Below, piece after piece: positions 26,785 through 34,792 of a stretch of DNA of 64,000 nucleotides (its first letter is position 1; the number at the start of each line of letters is the position of its first letter). The notes beneath the pieces were generated by a model. That model did not search any database. It was not told the DNA's origin and saw only the letters and a program-made list of their open reading frames with translations. The position numbers and the translations under genes were made by a program. The DNA comes from Niabella pedocola. Its GTDB lineage: Bacteria; Bacteroidota; Bacteroidia; Chitinophagales; Chitinophagaceae. The DNA is taken from NCBI RefSeq assembly GCF_021044425.1, contig NZ_JAJNEC010000005.1, positions 1,550,001 through 1,614,000 of the forward strand, written 5' to 3'.

Positions 26785-28260
26785 TTAACACATTTGATAT
26801 TCCGGAGTGCTCATTAACTGAATGGTTACCGACCGGATGTATGCATCCCGGGCAGAACTATCTACAAATTTGGTAGCCACCTGGTCCACACCGGCGGTGT
26901 TTACCTGGAACAGATAATTGGAAATGGTGGGAAAAATAGCCTCCCGCTTTACTTTTTCAAATTTAGCAATATACTGTGGCCAGTCGATCTTTGCATTGAT
27001 CAATCCTCCGCCAGAAGCGGGTTTTGCAGGCTTTGCCGTTTGTTTTACCGGGATATTGGCCATCCCGTCGGACTTGCGGCCCATCATCACGTCATCATCC
27101 TGTTTAGGCTTTACATTCAGCAGGTCTTTATCGTTGAACAGCTGTGGAATCCGCAGCCGCATCATCAGGGTACTGCTGTCGATCCATGATTTTCCGCCCG
27201 GCCATCCGGCCACATTGGGCGGGTACAATAACTGTTGTCCCAGGATCCGTTGCAGGTTCATCAATGCGTTATCATTATCCAGTCGCATGGGCACCATTCG
27301 CTGGATGCCGGCCAGCAATTCAATGGGCGATTTAATACGCGCGCCGATCTGTTGATCATCATAAAACCAGTCGGCCGTAAAGATCCGCTCCATCAGTTTG
27401 CCGATATCGTAATCCTTATAAAAAGCATCGGAAAGCACCTGTACCCGGTCTTTGTCGATTGTGTCATTTACAAAAAAACGATAGATCTTTTCGGTGATGA
27501 ATGTAGCGGTTTGCCGTTTCTCTAAAATAATGTCCAGTACATCATTCCCGTCAAAATTGCCCTTCCGGCCCAGGAACTCTTTGACACCATCATCATGCTG
27601 TTTTTTATTGAACACAAATTCACCCCGTGGGTTTGCAGACCATCCTGTAAACGCCCGGGCGCCCTCCTTGATATCGTTCTCGGTATAATTGCCACGTCCC
27701 AATGTAAACAGTTCCATCACCTCGCGTGCAAAGTTCTCATTGGGATGGCCTTTTTTATTTTGCTGGTTGTTGAGAAAATAAAGCATGGCAGCCGACTGCG
27801 ATACTTCTTTCAGCAGGGTTCTGAAATTGCCCAGGGCATGTGTTCGCAATGTATGCAGAAAAAGCTGGTTGTAAAACAGGTTCCCGTTGCGGCAGGCAAA
27901 ATGGCCGTGCCAGAAATAAGCCATCTTCTCCCGCAGCTGTGCCGAGCTGGCGATCATTTCCTTTAACCAGTACAGGTTCAGATCCTTTACAGCCGCCTGT
28001 TGCTTCCGGTTCAAGATCCTGCGGTCGTCGGCCGTGAGGGTAGCCCGTTTTCCCGGAGTGAGGTAGGATTCATACAACTGTAATAAATCGTCACTGGCAA
28101 TATTGATGTATTGCGGTGCTTTGGCGGAAGCTTTTGCAAGGGCGGCATAATATTCCCGGGGCGTGTATTGCTGCAGGTCCTGCAATTGCTCCACAGCCGG
28201 CCCGAAGCCTGCGCGCCATAAAAGATGTTGATTTTTTTTCTGATCGGAAGCCATCATCAC
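26785..28260 (-). CDS. DUF1800 family protein
   Basis: 491 residues. Family phrases: HLLWRAGFGP at the N-terminus, WLKEMIASSAQLREKMAYFWHGHFAC, NENFAREVMELFTLG, DIKEGARAFTGW and PPNVAGWPGGKSWID. No signal peptide is evident in the first residues, although partner DUF1501 looks exported. The biochemical role of DUF1800 is unknown. It is the first gene of a two-gene operon with DUF1501, whose ATG lies 11 bases after the DUF1800 stop. Confidence 0.93.
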   Translation of the reverse strand: MMMASDQKKNQHLLWRAGFGPAVEQLQDLQQYTPREYYAALAKASAKAPQYINIASDDLLQLYESYLTPGKRATLTADDRRILNRKQQAAVKDLNLYWLKEMIASSAQLREKMAYFWHGHFACRNGNLFYNQLFLHTLRTHALGNFRTLLKEVSQSAAMLYFLNNQQNKKGHPNENFAREVMELFTLGRGNYTENDIKEGARAFTGWSANPRGEFVFNKKQHDDGVKEFLGRKGNFDGNDVLDIILEKRQTATFITEKIYRFFVNDTIDKDRVQVLSDAFYKDYDIGKLMERIFTADWFYDDQQIGARIKSPIELLAGIQRMVPMRLDNDNALMNLQRILGQQLLYPPNVAGWPGGKSWIDSSTLMMRLRIPQLFNDKDLLNVKPKQDDDVMMGRKSDGMANIPVKQTAKPAKPASGGGLINAKIDWPQYIAKFEKVKREAIFPTISNYLFQVNTAGVDQVATKFVDSSARDAYIRSVTIQLMSTPEYQMC

Positions 28261-28537
28261 ATCGTATTTTAATTATTGACCCTTCACATTGAAGAAAGTT
28301 TAAATCCAGGTACCAAAAAGATGCCAGAAGGAATTTAAAATCATCAATGAAAAATACTAAAAGTAAAAGTGAAGCTGCCGTTGCGGGATTTCCTCTGATA
28401 TAAATATTAACCGTGGCATCTGGCATGCGCTACAACCATCAAACGGCGCCAACCGGAAATGCCCCTTAGCTATATGCCAGCCATCAGTCCAGTTGCACCG
28501 AAACCGGGTCCAGCATAAAACCTGAAATATTAACCCT

Positions 28538-28545
28538 TAGATTTG
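28538..28545 (+). promoter_or_regulatory. -7 element (TAGATTTG) of the enoyl-CoA hydratase gene
   Basis: Exact TAnnTTTG match ending 13 bases before the ATG at 28559. No clear -33 box. Confidence 0.45.
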
Positions 28546-28558
28546 TAAAAAGATCTTT

Positions 28559-29338
28559 ATGAATTATCAAACGATAGTAACATCCGCTGAAAATGCGATT
28601 TTAACCATTACCATTAACCGGCCGGATAAGCTGAATGCGCTAAACAAAACTGTACTGGAAGAACTGGCGCAGGTGATCGATGATTTTATTGCCAACCCCG
28701 AACTGAAAGCCGCGCTCCTTACCGGCAGCGGAGAGAAAGCCTTTATTGCAGGGGCCGATATTGCTGAATTTACCAGGCTGGATGCTGCAGCTGGTACTGC
28801 GCTTGCTCAAAAGGGACAAGCACTTTTTGCAAGGATCGAAAACGCCCCCAAACCCGTTATTGCCGCCGTGAATGGTTTTGCGCTGGGTGGCGGATGCGAA
28901 CTGGCCATGGCCTGTCATTTCCGGATCGCCAGCGAAAATGCAAAATTCGGACAACCGGAGGTGAATCTTGGCTTACTGCCGGGGTATGGCGGCACACAAC
29001 GGCTGACCCGTTTGATCGGTAAAGGAAGAGCACTTGAATTGTTGCTTGCCGGAACTATGATTGATGCAGTGACCGCTTTTAATTACGGGCTTGTGAACCG
29101 GGTGGTGCCCCAGGCCGGTCTGCTTGCTGAAGCAAGATCCATACTTGCCGTTATCAATACAAAAGCTCCCCTGGCCGTTGCGGCCTGTATTGAAGCTGCA
29201 AACCTGGCGGATGCACCCGGTAAAACGGGTTATGAAAAAGAGGCTGAAAGTTTTGGCAAACTGATCGCCACCGGTGATGCACGGGAAGGTATTACCGCGT
29301 TTATGGAAAAGCGGAAGGCGGAGTTCAGGGGAAGTTGA
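28559..29338 (+). CDS. Enoyl-CoA hydratase/isomerase family protein
   Basis: 259 residues of the crotonase fold. Expected reaction: hydration of trans-2-enoyl-CoA to 3-hydroxyacyl-CoA in fatty-acid or amino-acid breakdown. The oxyanion-hole segments are visible as AFIAGADIAEF and NGFALGGGCELAMAC. Both catalytic Glu residues of true hydratases are present (GGCEL and GQPEVNLGLLPGYGGTQRL), which favours hydratase over isomerase. Length is normal. It is a single gene with its own promoter, divergent from DUF1800. Confidence 0.92.
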   Translation: MNYQTIVTSAENAILTITINRPDKLNALNKTVLEELAQVIDDFIANPELKAALLTGSGEKAFIAGADIAEFTRLDAAAGTALAQKGQALFARIENAPKPVIAAVNGFALGGGCELAMACHFRIASENAKFGQPEVNLGLLPGYGGTQRLTRLIGKGRALELLLAGTMIDAVTAFNYGLVNRVVPQAGLLAEARSILAVINTKAPLAVAACIEAANLADAPGKTGYEKEAESFGKLIATGDAREGITAFMEKRKAEFRGS

Positions 29339-29538
29339 GCGGTCAGACTTCAGTCTTCAGTTTTTAGTTGGTTTACATCGGTGATCAAGAGCCGGCATTG
29401 AGTAGCAAACCGGATCCGGCCGGGAACGTTAAACCCGAAACGTTACACAAATGATAGGTGTCAGACTTCAGCTATCAGCCGATTACATCCAGCATCTGCC
29501 ATCTGACATAAAACAACGAGTAAACCCGAAACGCTCCA
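29339..29538. repeat. Short degenerate repeats in intergenic DNA
   Basis: Two copies of TCAGACTTCAG (29344-29354 and about 29462-29472) and two of TAAACCCGAAACG (near 29430 and 29521) occur here. Related strings in reverse orientation occur at 43485-43530 and 45292-45330. They look like a dispersed, simple repeat family and not a coding remnant. Confidence 0.4.
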
Positions 29539-30546
29539 CTACAACCGCTCCAAATACCTGTTCACATCAAACTTGTTCGGTGCATCCGGGTGTTCCCGGA
29601 AATATTGCGCACAGGATTCCAATGCTTCTTTCAGCCATTGCGCGAAGGGGGTTTTGTCCTTACCATCCCAGCCCACCTGGAAATAATCACCGGTTAATGC
29701 ACGGTAAAACAGGAAGGGATCTTCCTTATCAAAACTTCCATTGCTATACCCCTGGATCTTATAATAAGGCGACAGCGCGGAAGGGCGGCCTACGATCTCA
29801 AACTGCAATAAGGCGTCCTTGCCTTCCGCTTTGGTGGCAATATTGGCATTCCGGATCTTTGACAACACCTCCATCGCTTCAATCTCATCGAGGATCTTCC
29901 GCTCCACGGCGGTATATTTAAAAGGATAAGGAAGATAGCCACCATCCACGGGCAGGTCTTTTTCTGTTTTCCGCTGCTTCATCAGCTGAACGCTTTTGCC
30001 CTCCCGGTTGATATAAAAGGTCTTTGCATTTTCTTTATAGGCCATAGGCGGATGTTCTGCATCCTTGTTCCGGTCCCAGTAGCACCCGTTGCAGGCAAAA
30101 GCATATCCATAGTTGAACGGCGACACCCAATCCCATTGCGGCCGGATGGCCACTTTTCCCTGCTCATTTACAAACCCCACTTTTCCCTTTTGGACACAGC
30201 GGGCCAGTCCCTCTTCAAAATAATCCGGCCCGTTATCATAGGCCAGTGGCCGGTATAAAAACTGGCCTTTCCGGTTATACATACTGCCAAAAGAAAGGGC
30301 CGTACCGGTATCGGTTTCATCCATATCAAAAAGGTTGATCAGTGAATCGGTGATTGGCACACCCGGTTCAAAATACATAATGGGGGCACCTTTCGGGGGA
30401 ATTATCACCCGTCCTTTATCATCCTTCACCCCGATCAACGAGTCTTTCGGATCCATAAAATAGTAAAGCCGGCCCTGGGCCCGGGACTGCGAAGGAAGCA
30501 GGCCAACAATCATCAGGACAACAAAGCCGAACAGGCGATTTTTCAT
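29539..30546 (-). CDS. WG-repeat-containing secreted protein
   Basis: 335 residues from the ATG at 30546; an upstream in-frame start at 30606 would add 20 residues before an otherwise ideal signal peptide (MKNRLFGFVVLMIVGLLPSQ, cleaved near SRAQ). The mature protein has WG-type repeats: short beta units such as YFEEGLARCVQKGKVGFVNE and GKVAIRPQWDWVSPFNYGYA. WG repeats build beta-rich scaffolds of uncertain function; in Bacteroidota they are often in exported proteins. No catalytic residues are evident. It is monocistronic. Confidence 0.82.
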   Translation of the reverse strand: MKNRLFGFVVLMIVGLLPSQSRAQGRLYYFMDPKDSLIGVKDDKGRVIIPPKGAPIMYFEPGVPITDSLINLFDMDETDTGTALSFGSMYNRKGQFLYRPLAYDNGPDYFEEGLARCVQKGKVGFVNEQGKVAIRPQWDWVSPFNYGYAFACNGCYWDRNKDAEHPPMAYKENAKTFYINREGKSVQLMKQRKTEKDLPVDGGYLPYPFKYTAVERKILDEIEAMEVLSKIRNANIATKAEGKDALLQFEIVGRPSALSPYYKIQGYSNGSFDKEDPFLFYRALTGDYFQVGWDGKDKTPFAQWLKEALESCAQYFREHPDAPNKFDVNRYLERL

Positions 30547-30613
30547 GTTTTTCTTTTTTACAACGTTTTTATATTTAAACCGGAAGTGAAGGTAAATAAA
30601 CTTCATTTACCAA

Positions 30614-30621
30614 TACCTTTG
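30614..30621 (+). promoter_or_regulatory. -7 element (TACCTTTG) of fumC
   Basis: Exact TAnnTTTG match giving a leader of about 60 bases that contains the hairpin at 30635-30663. Confidence 0.45.
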
Positions 30622-30634
30622 CGGGAACAACCAG

Positions 30635-30663
30635 ACCTGTAAGGTTTTGTAAATCTTACAGGT
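30635..30663 (+). promoter_or_regulatory. Hairpin in the fumC 5' leader
   Basis: Perfect 9-bp inverted repeat ACCTGTAAG/CTTACAGGT with an 11-base loop, placed between the promoter and the start codon of fumC. No long T run follows, so it is not a normal terminator. It could stabilise the mRNA, bind a regulator or be a dispersed palindrome. Confidence 0.45.
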
Positions 30664-30684
30664 TCTCAAACTTAAAAAACGAAT

Positions 30685-32082
30685 ATGGAGTACAGAATTG
30701 AAAAAGACACGATGGGCGAGGTAAAAGTGCCGGCAGACGCGCTCTACGGTGCACAAACACAACGCTCGATTGACAATTTTAAGATTGCCGCCGACATTAA
30801 CCGGATGCCCAAAGAGATCATTAAGGCCTTTGCCTACCTGAAAAAGGCAGCGGCCATTACCAACGCAAAAGCAAAAGTGCTTCCGAAGAAAAAATCGGAC
30901 CTGATCGGAAAAGTTTGCAATGAAATACTGGAAGGAAAACTGGACAACAGCTTTCCGCTGGTAGTATGGCAAACCGGAAGCGGTACGCAAAGCAATATGA
31001 ATGTAAATGAAGTGATCGCCTACCGGGGCCATGTACTCAACGGTGGTCAGCTTACCGATAAAGAAAAGGCGCTGCATCCCAACGATGATGTGAATAAATC
31101 GCAAAGCAGCAATGATACCTTCCCTACGGCAATGCATATTGCAGCCTATAAAATCCTGGTTGAGGTAACCATCCCGGGTATTGAAAAACTGCGGGACACC
31201 CTTCAGAAGAAAAGCAAGCAATTTATGAAGGTGGTGAAGATCGGCCGTACGCATTTTATGGATGCCACACCGTTAACACTGGGCCAGGAACTGAGCGGTT
31301 ATGTATCCCAGCTGAACCACGGTTTAAAAGCCATAAAAAATACGCTTCCGCATTTATCGGAACTGGCATTGGGCGGCACGGCAGTAGGAACCGGTATCAA
31401 TACCCCCCCGGATTATGCAAAAAATGTGGCGGATGAAATTGCCAAACTCACCAAATTGCCGTTTAAAACTGCGGAAAACAAATTTGAAGCGCTGGCCGCA
31501 CATGATGCCATTGTAGAATCGCATGGTGCGTTGAAAACAGTAGCGGTGAGCCTGATGAAAATTGCCAATGATATCCGTATGTTGTCTTCCGGTCCGCGCA
31601 GTGGTATCGGCGAACTGTTTATACCGGATAATGAGCCCGGTTCTTCCATTATGCCCGGCAAGGTAAATCCCACCCAATGTGAGGCACTGACTATGATTGC
31701 TGCACAGGTACTGGGCAATGATGTGGCCATCAATATTGGCGGTGCTACCGGTCATTTTGAGCTGAATGTATTTAAACCGGTTATGATCTACAATTTCCTG
31801 CACAGTGCCCGCCTGATCGGGGATGGTTGTGTTTCCTTTAATGATAAATGTGCAGTAGGACTGATGCCGATTGAGGAAAATATTAAAAAGCACCTGGACA
31901 ATTCCCTGATGCTGGTAACCGCCCTCAATCCGAAGATCGGGTATTACAAGGCTGCGGAAATCGCCCAGAAAGCACATAAGGAAAATACCACGCTGAAGGC
32001 CATGGCCGTGAAGCTGGGCTATCTTACCGAAAAAGAATTTGACGAGTGGGTAGTGCCGGCTAAAATGGTGGGAAAAATATAA
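30685..32082 (+). CDS. fumC: Fumarate hydratase, class II
   Basis: 465 residues. It catalyses fumarate to (S)-malate in the citric acid cycle, without an iron-sulfur cluster. Class II features: MEYRIEKDTMGEVKVPADALYGAQTQRS at the start region, TGSGTQSNMNVNEVIA, and the superfamily signature GSSIMPGKVNPTQCE with the catalytic Ser in the mobile SS loop. The SSNDTFPTAMHIAAY region supplies the substrate-binding Ser/Asn/Asp/Thr. Length is standard for the tetrameric enzyme. It is followed by a strong terminator. Confidence 0.97.
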   Translation: MEYRIEKDTMGEVKVPADALYGAQTQRSIDNFKIAADINRMPKEIIKAFAYLKKAAAITNAKAKVLPKKKSDLIGKVCNEILEGKLDNSFPLVVWQTGSGTQSNMNVNEVIAYRGHVLNGGQLTDKEKALHPNDDVNKSQSSNDTFPTAMHIAAYKILVEVTIPGIEKLRDTLQKKSKQFMKVVKIGRTHFMDATPLTLGQELSGYVSQLNHGLKAIKNTLPHLSELALGGTAVGTGINTPPDYAKNVADEIAKLTKLPFKTAENKFEALAAHDAIVESHGALKTVAVSLMKIANDIRMLSSGPRSGIGELFIPDNEPGSSIMPGKVNPTQCEALTMIAAQVLGNDVAINIGGATGHFELNVFKPVMIYNFLHSARLIGDGCVSFNDKCAVGLMPIEENIKKHLDNSLMLVTALNPKIGYYKAAEIAQKAHKENTTLKAMAVKLGYLTEKEFDEWVVPAKMVGKI

Positions 32083-32147
32083 TATTTACTGCGGCGGCGA
32101 AGTCGCTTCCAGAAGATCACCGCAAAAGCAGGTTTATTGATTCTCAA

Positions 32148-32184
32148 AGAGAAAACCGCCTTCAGATAAGGGCGGTTTTCTCTT
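32148..32184. terminator. Bidirectional terminator between fumC and fic
   Basis: A 13-bp stem AGAGAAAACCGCC/GGCGGTTTTCTCT (32148-32160 and 32171-32183) with a 10-base loop. Because it has A- and T-rich ends it can stop both converging genes; the fic stop is only 2 bases away. Confidence 0.85.
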
Positions 32185-32185
32185 A

Positions 32186-33325
32186 TCAGTAAGTTTCCTT
32201 ATGACTCTCGAACAATTGAAGATACCCTTCAAAAGCATATAGCTTTCCTCTTTGTCCGCCGGTAATTTCTTTTACAATCTCTAATTCCTCCAACAACCCG
32301 ATCATTTTATAGGCCGCCTTGGGTTGCTTTCCAATTACAACACCTACAGTTTGCGCATTTACTACCGGTTGCGAATACATATAATTAACCACTTTATAAG
32401 CATCTCCACTGCGTACGCCCACATCTTTCAGTTTTTGATCAATCGCTTTTTGTAATTGCAGAATGCCATCAAATGTTGCTACACCGCTTTTGGCCGTTTC
32501 TATGATTCCGGTAAGAAAAAACTTTAACCATTGATTGATGTCGTTATGAATACGTACCCGCATCAGGTTATCATAATAGAGTATCCGGTTGCGTTCAAAA
32601 AAATCGGAAAGGTATAAGATCGGTTGTTTTAAGATTCCTTTGCTTACCAGGTAAAGCGTAATCAACAGGCGGCCAACCCTTCCATTCCCATCTAGGAAGG
32701 GGTGAATCGTTTCAAACTGGTAATGGATCAGTGCGACCTTCAGCAAATCGGGTAAAGGATTAAATTCATCATTGGCAAACTTTTCCAGGTCGCCCATTAA
32801 TTCATCAATGGTATGTTGCGCCGGTGGTATAAAAACCGCATCATTGATCGTTGCACCACCGATCCAGTTTTGAGACCTTCGGTATTGGCCGGGCTGTTTA
32901 TGCTTTCCCCTCACCCCCTGTAACAATACTTTATGTGTTTGCCGGATGAGCCGGGAAGAAAACGGCAGGGTATGCAGCAGCTTTACCGCTTCATTCATTG
33001 CCTCAATATAATTTTGCACCTCTTCCCAGTCGTCACGCTTTTCACTATCGATCTCCTCCCTGGGCAAAAACGCTTCCTCTATATTTGTTTGTGTACCTTC
33101 TATTTTGGAGGATTGGGTAGCTTCCTTGGCAATATGCATACGGATGAACAGCTCAATATTCACGTATTCAGAATACATATCGAGGCGGCCCAAGTGCCGG
33201 TCGGCCCGGGATAACAGTTGTAATAACTGCATATCGGTTATTTCCCAGCTCCGGTTAATAAAACCTGGCTGAAAGCTTTTGTAATACCCTTGCTGAATAT
33301 AGTTTCCTGCCTGAAATTGGTGCAT
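32186..33325 (-). CDS. Fic family protein with autoinhibitory motif and C-terminal winged helix
   Basis: 379 residues from the ATG at 33325 (MHQFQAGNYIQQG). Longer frames to 33418 would run through the operator repeats. The Fic catalytic motif HPFLDGNGRVGRLL is intact (H-x-F-x-D-G-N-G-R-x-x-R), predicting AMP transfer from ATP to a target protein. The N-terminal SSKIEGT segment (~residues 76-82) fits the class II inhibitory helix S/T-x-x-x-E-G/N, whose Glu blocks the active site. The last ~60 residues (PVVNAQTVGVVIGKQPKAAYKMIGLLEE...GGQRGKLYAF) form a winged helix-turn-helix. It stands alone, without a separate antitoxin gene. With the DNA-binding end and the palindromes upstream, autoregulation is likely (inference). 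Confidence 0.93.
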   Translation of the reverse strand: MHQFQAGNYIQQGYYKSFQPGFINRSWEITDMQLLQLLSRADRHLGRLDMYSEYVNIELFIRMHIAKEATQSSKIEGTQTNIEEAFLPREEIDSEKRDDWEEVQNYIEAMNEAVKLLHTLPFSSRLIRQTHKVLLQGVRGKHKQPGQYRRSQNWIGGATINDAVFIPPAQHTIDELMGDLEKFANDEFNPLPDLLKVALIHYQFETIHPFLDGNGRVGRLLITLYLVSKGILKQPILYLSDFFERNRILYYDNLMRVRIHNDINQWLKFFLTGIIETAKSGVATFDGILQLQKAIDQKLKDVGVRSGDAYKVVNYMYSQPVVNAQTVGVVIGKQPKAAYKMIGLLEELEIVKEITGGQRGKLYAFEGYLQLFESHKETY

Positions 33326-33341
33326 AGGGACTAAGAATATT

Positions 33342-33416
33342 GTTATTTTCCAAAAATACAAAAAAGGAAAATAGCAAACATCGTTATTTTCCCTTTTTCT
33401 TGAAAAGGAAAATAAC
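33342..33416 (-). promoter_or_regulatory. Tandem inverted repeats over the fic promoter (candidate operator)
   Basis: Two 34-bp units with a 41-bp period. Each has the left arm GTTATTTTCC (33342-33351; 33383-33392), a 14-base spacer, and the right arm GGAAAATAGC (33366-33375) or GGAAAATAAC (33407-33416). A partial half site, TTTTCC, follows near 33428. The minus-strand -7 box TATTTTTG (33351-33358) lies inside the proximal unit; a TTTG (33375-33378) lies 16 bases upstream of it. The proximal unit ends 16 bases before the ATG. Confidence 0.7.
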
Positions 33417-33515
33417 ATACTTTCTAATTTTCCTTTTATATGTTTTCGAAGCCTTTTCCGTAAAAAAACGCCCTATCCAGGCGTTCATCGTATAAATTTC
33501 CAGTAGCTTATTTGT

Positions 33516-33875
33516 TTATTTCTTTGCAGCTTTCTTCTTTTTGTCTTCCAAAAGCCGGAAATAGCTGGCCCTGAACCGGCCGTTCACGATCTCACCCTGT
33601 ACCTCCGCCTTCCGGATGCGGTTGCAGAATCCGTCCTTTGCATGCGCATCGCCATGCTCATCAATAGAAGTTCCGTCTACAAAATAGGATTTGCCGTCCA
33701 TCTTTACTGCCAGGTCGCAGCTTTTCCCCTCCATTCCAAACTGGCATTCGCCACAGGCAGCCTCAACAACCTGTACCTTTTTAGAAGGATCCGGCACGGC
33801 TAATTTAGATGCTTTCTGGCCCTGTACAGCAAAGGATATCACCGTAAACAAAAAAGAAAAAAGAATCGTCTTCAT
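33516..33875 (-). CDS. DUF6370-like secreted Cys-containing protein
   Basis: 119 residues from the ATG at 33875; a longer frame to 33908 would overlap lspA. The signal peptide is MKTILFSFLFTVISFAVQGQ. The mature part carries ACGECQFGMEGKSCDLAVKM, then YFVDGTSIDEHGDAHAKDGFCNRIRKAEVQGE, a pattern I associate with DUF6370, and a Lys-rich end. The four Cys and two His could bind metal or form disulfides in the periplasm; no function is established. It follows lspA by 10 bases and probably shares its transcript. Confidence 0.8.
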   Translation of the reverse strand: MKTILFSFLFTVISFAVQGQKASKLAVPDPSKKVQVVEAACGECQFGMEGKSCDLAVKMDGKSYFVDGTSIDEHGDAHAKDGFCNRIRKAEVQGEIVNGRFRASYFRLLEDKKKKAAKK

Positions 33876-33885
33876 GACGTAGCAT

Positions 33886-34608
33886 TTAGTCTGCAGATGA
33901 TGTTTCACTGCCGGTATTGTTTACAACAGCATCGCCCGATGTACTGGCCTGAACCGCTGCCCCATCCACTTTCCTGTAAAACTTCTTTTGAAAAACCAAC
34001 AGCGCGATCACTCCGGTGGAAATAGCCATATCGGCGATGTTAAAGATGGGTGCAAAAAATTCAAACGGCTGACCGCCCACCCAGGGAAACCAGGAGGGAT
34101 AATGGGTCTTTACCATCGGGAAGTATAACATGTCTACCACGCTTCCGTGCAAAAAGGAGGCATACCCTTTTCCGCCCATTTTGGCAATACCGTCATAGCC
34201 CACATAATCGCCAAATGCCGGGTCAAAGTGCAGCCCCTTGTCGAAAATCATTCCGTAGAACATGCTATCGATCAGGTTGCCCAGTGCGCCCGCATAAATC
34301 AGCGCCACGCAAATCATAAAGCCCCGGGTATATTTTTCACGGGCAAACCGCACCAGCAGGAAGGAGCCGAAGATCACGGCAGCCAGTCTGAACAGCGTGA
34401 GGGTCACCTTTCCGGCTTCGTTCCCAAACTTCCAGCCCCAGGCCATGCCCGAGTTCTCAATAAAGTGCAGCCGTGCCCAGTTCATTCCAAAAATGCGGGT
34501 CACTTCCCCAATGGGATAGTGCGTTTTTATATAGATCTTTACCACCTGGTCTACCAGTAAAACCAACAGAATGATCCCTATTGCTGTGCTTAATTTTCCT
34601 GCTTTCAT
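33886..34608 (-). CDS. lspA: Lipoprotein signal peptidase (signal peptidase II)
   Basis: 240 residues. This membrane aspartyl protease cleaves prolipoprotein signal peptides ahead of the lipid-modified Cys; the window encodes several substrates (SusD proteins). Four membrane helices are visible (~8-26, ~77-95, ~100-125, ~190-210). Motifs: FIENSGMAWG, ALGNLIDSMFYG and FNIADMAIST, the last two carrying the catalytic Asp pair. It is longer than the ~165-residue E. coli enzyme because of a periplasmic insert (~125-170, with a second helix-like segment and a SVVDMLYFP repeat of the D motif) and an Ala/Ser-rich tail. Confidence 0.94.
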   Translation of the reverse strand: MKAGKLSTAIGIILLVLLVDQVVKIYIKTHYPIGEVTRIFGMNWARLHFIENSGMAWGWKFGNEAGKVTLTLFRLAAVIFGSFLLVRFAREKYTRGFMICVALIYAGALGNLIDSMFYGMIFDKGLHFDPAFGDYVGYDGIAKMGGKGYASFLHGSVVDMLYFPMVKTHYPSWFPWVGGQPFEFFAPIFNIADMAISTGVIALLVFQKKFYRKVDGAAVQASTSGDAVVNNTGSETSSAD

Positions 34609-34792
34609 GCGGCAGCAAATATACGAGACTTTCCCCTGTGGGGATTTAAAATAATCAATCTAAAATATTAAATTAAAAAACAATACAACTGCCGTTACGG
34701 TTCATTATTTTTTATTTCATCGGGAGATTCCGTTCCACTTCTGCCGGTTACATTCAATAGGCGTAGTTTTACATTTCCATCTGTAACCCTCC

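Noticed and set aside
33326..33418. N-terminal extension of Fic
   Set aside because: It would be translated from the inverted repeats and the -7 box; the ATG at 33325 fits the family start.
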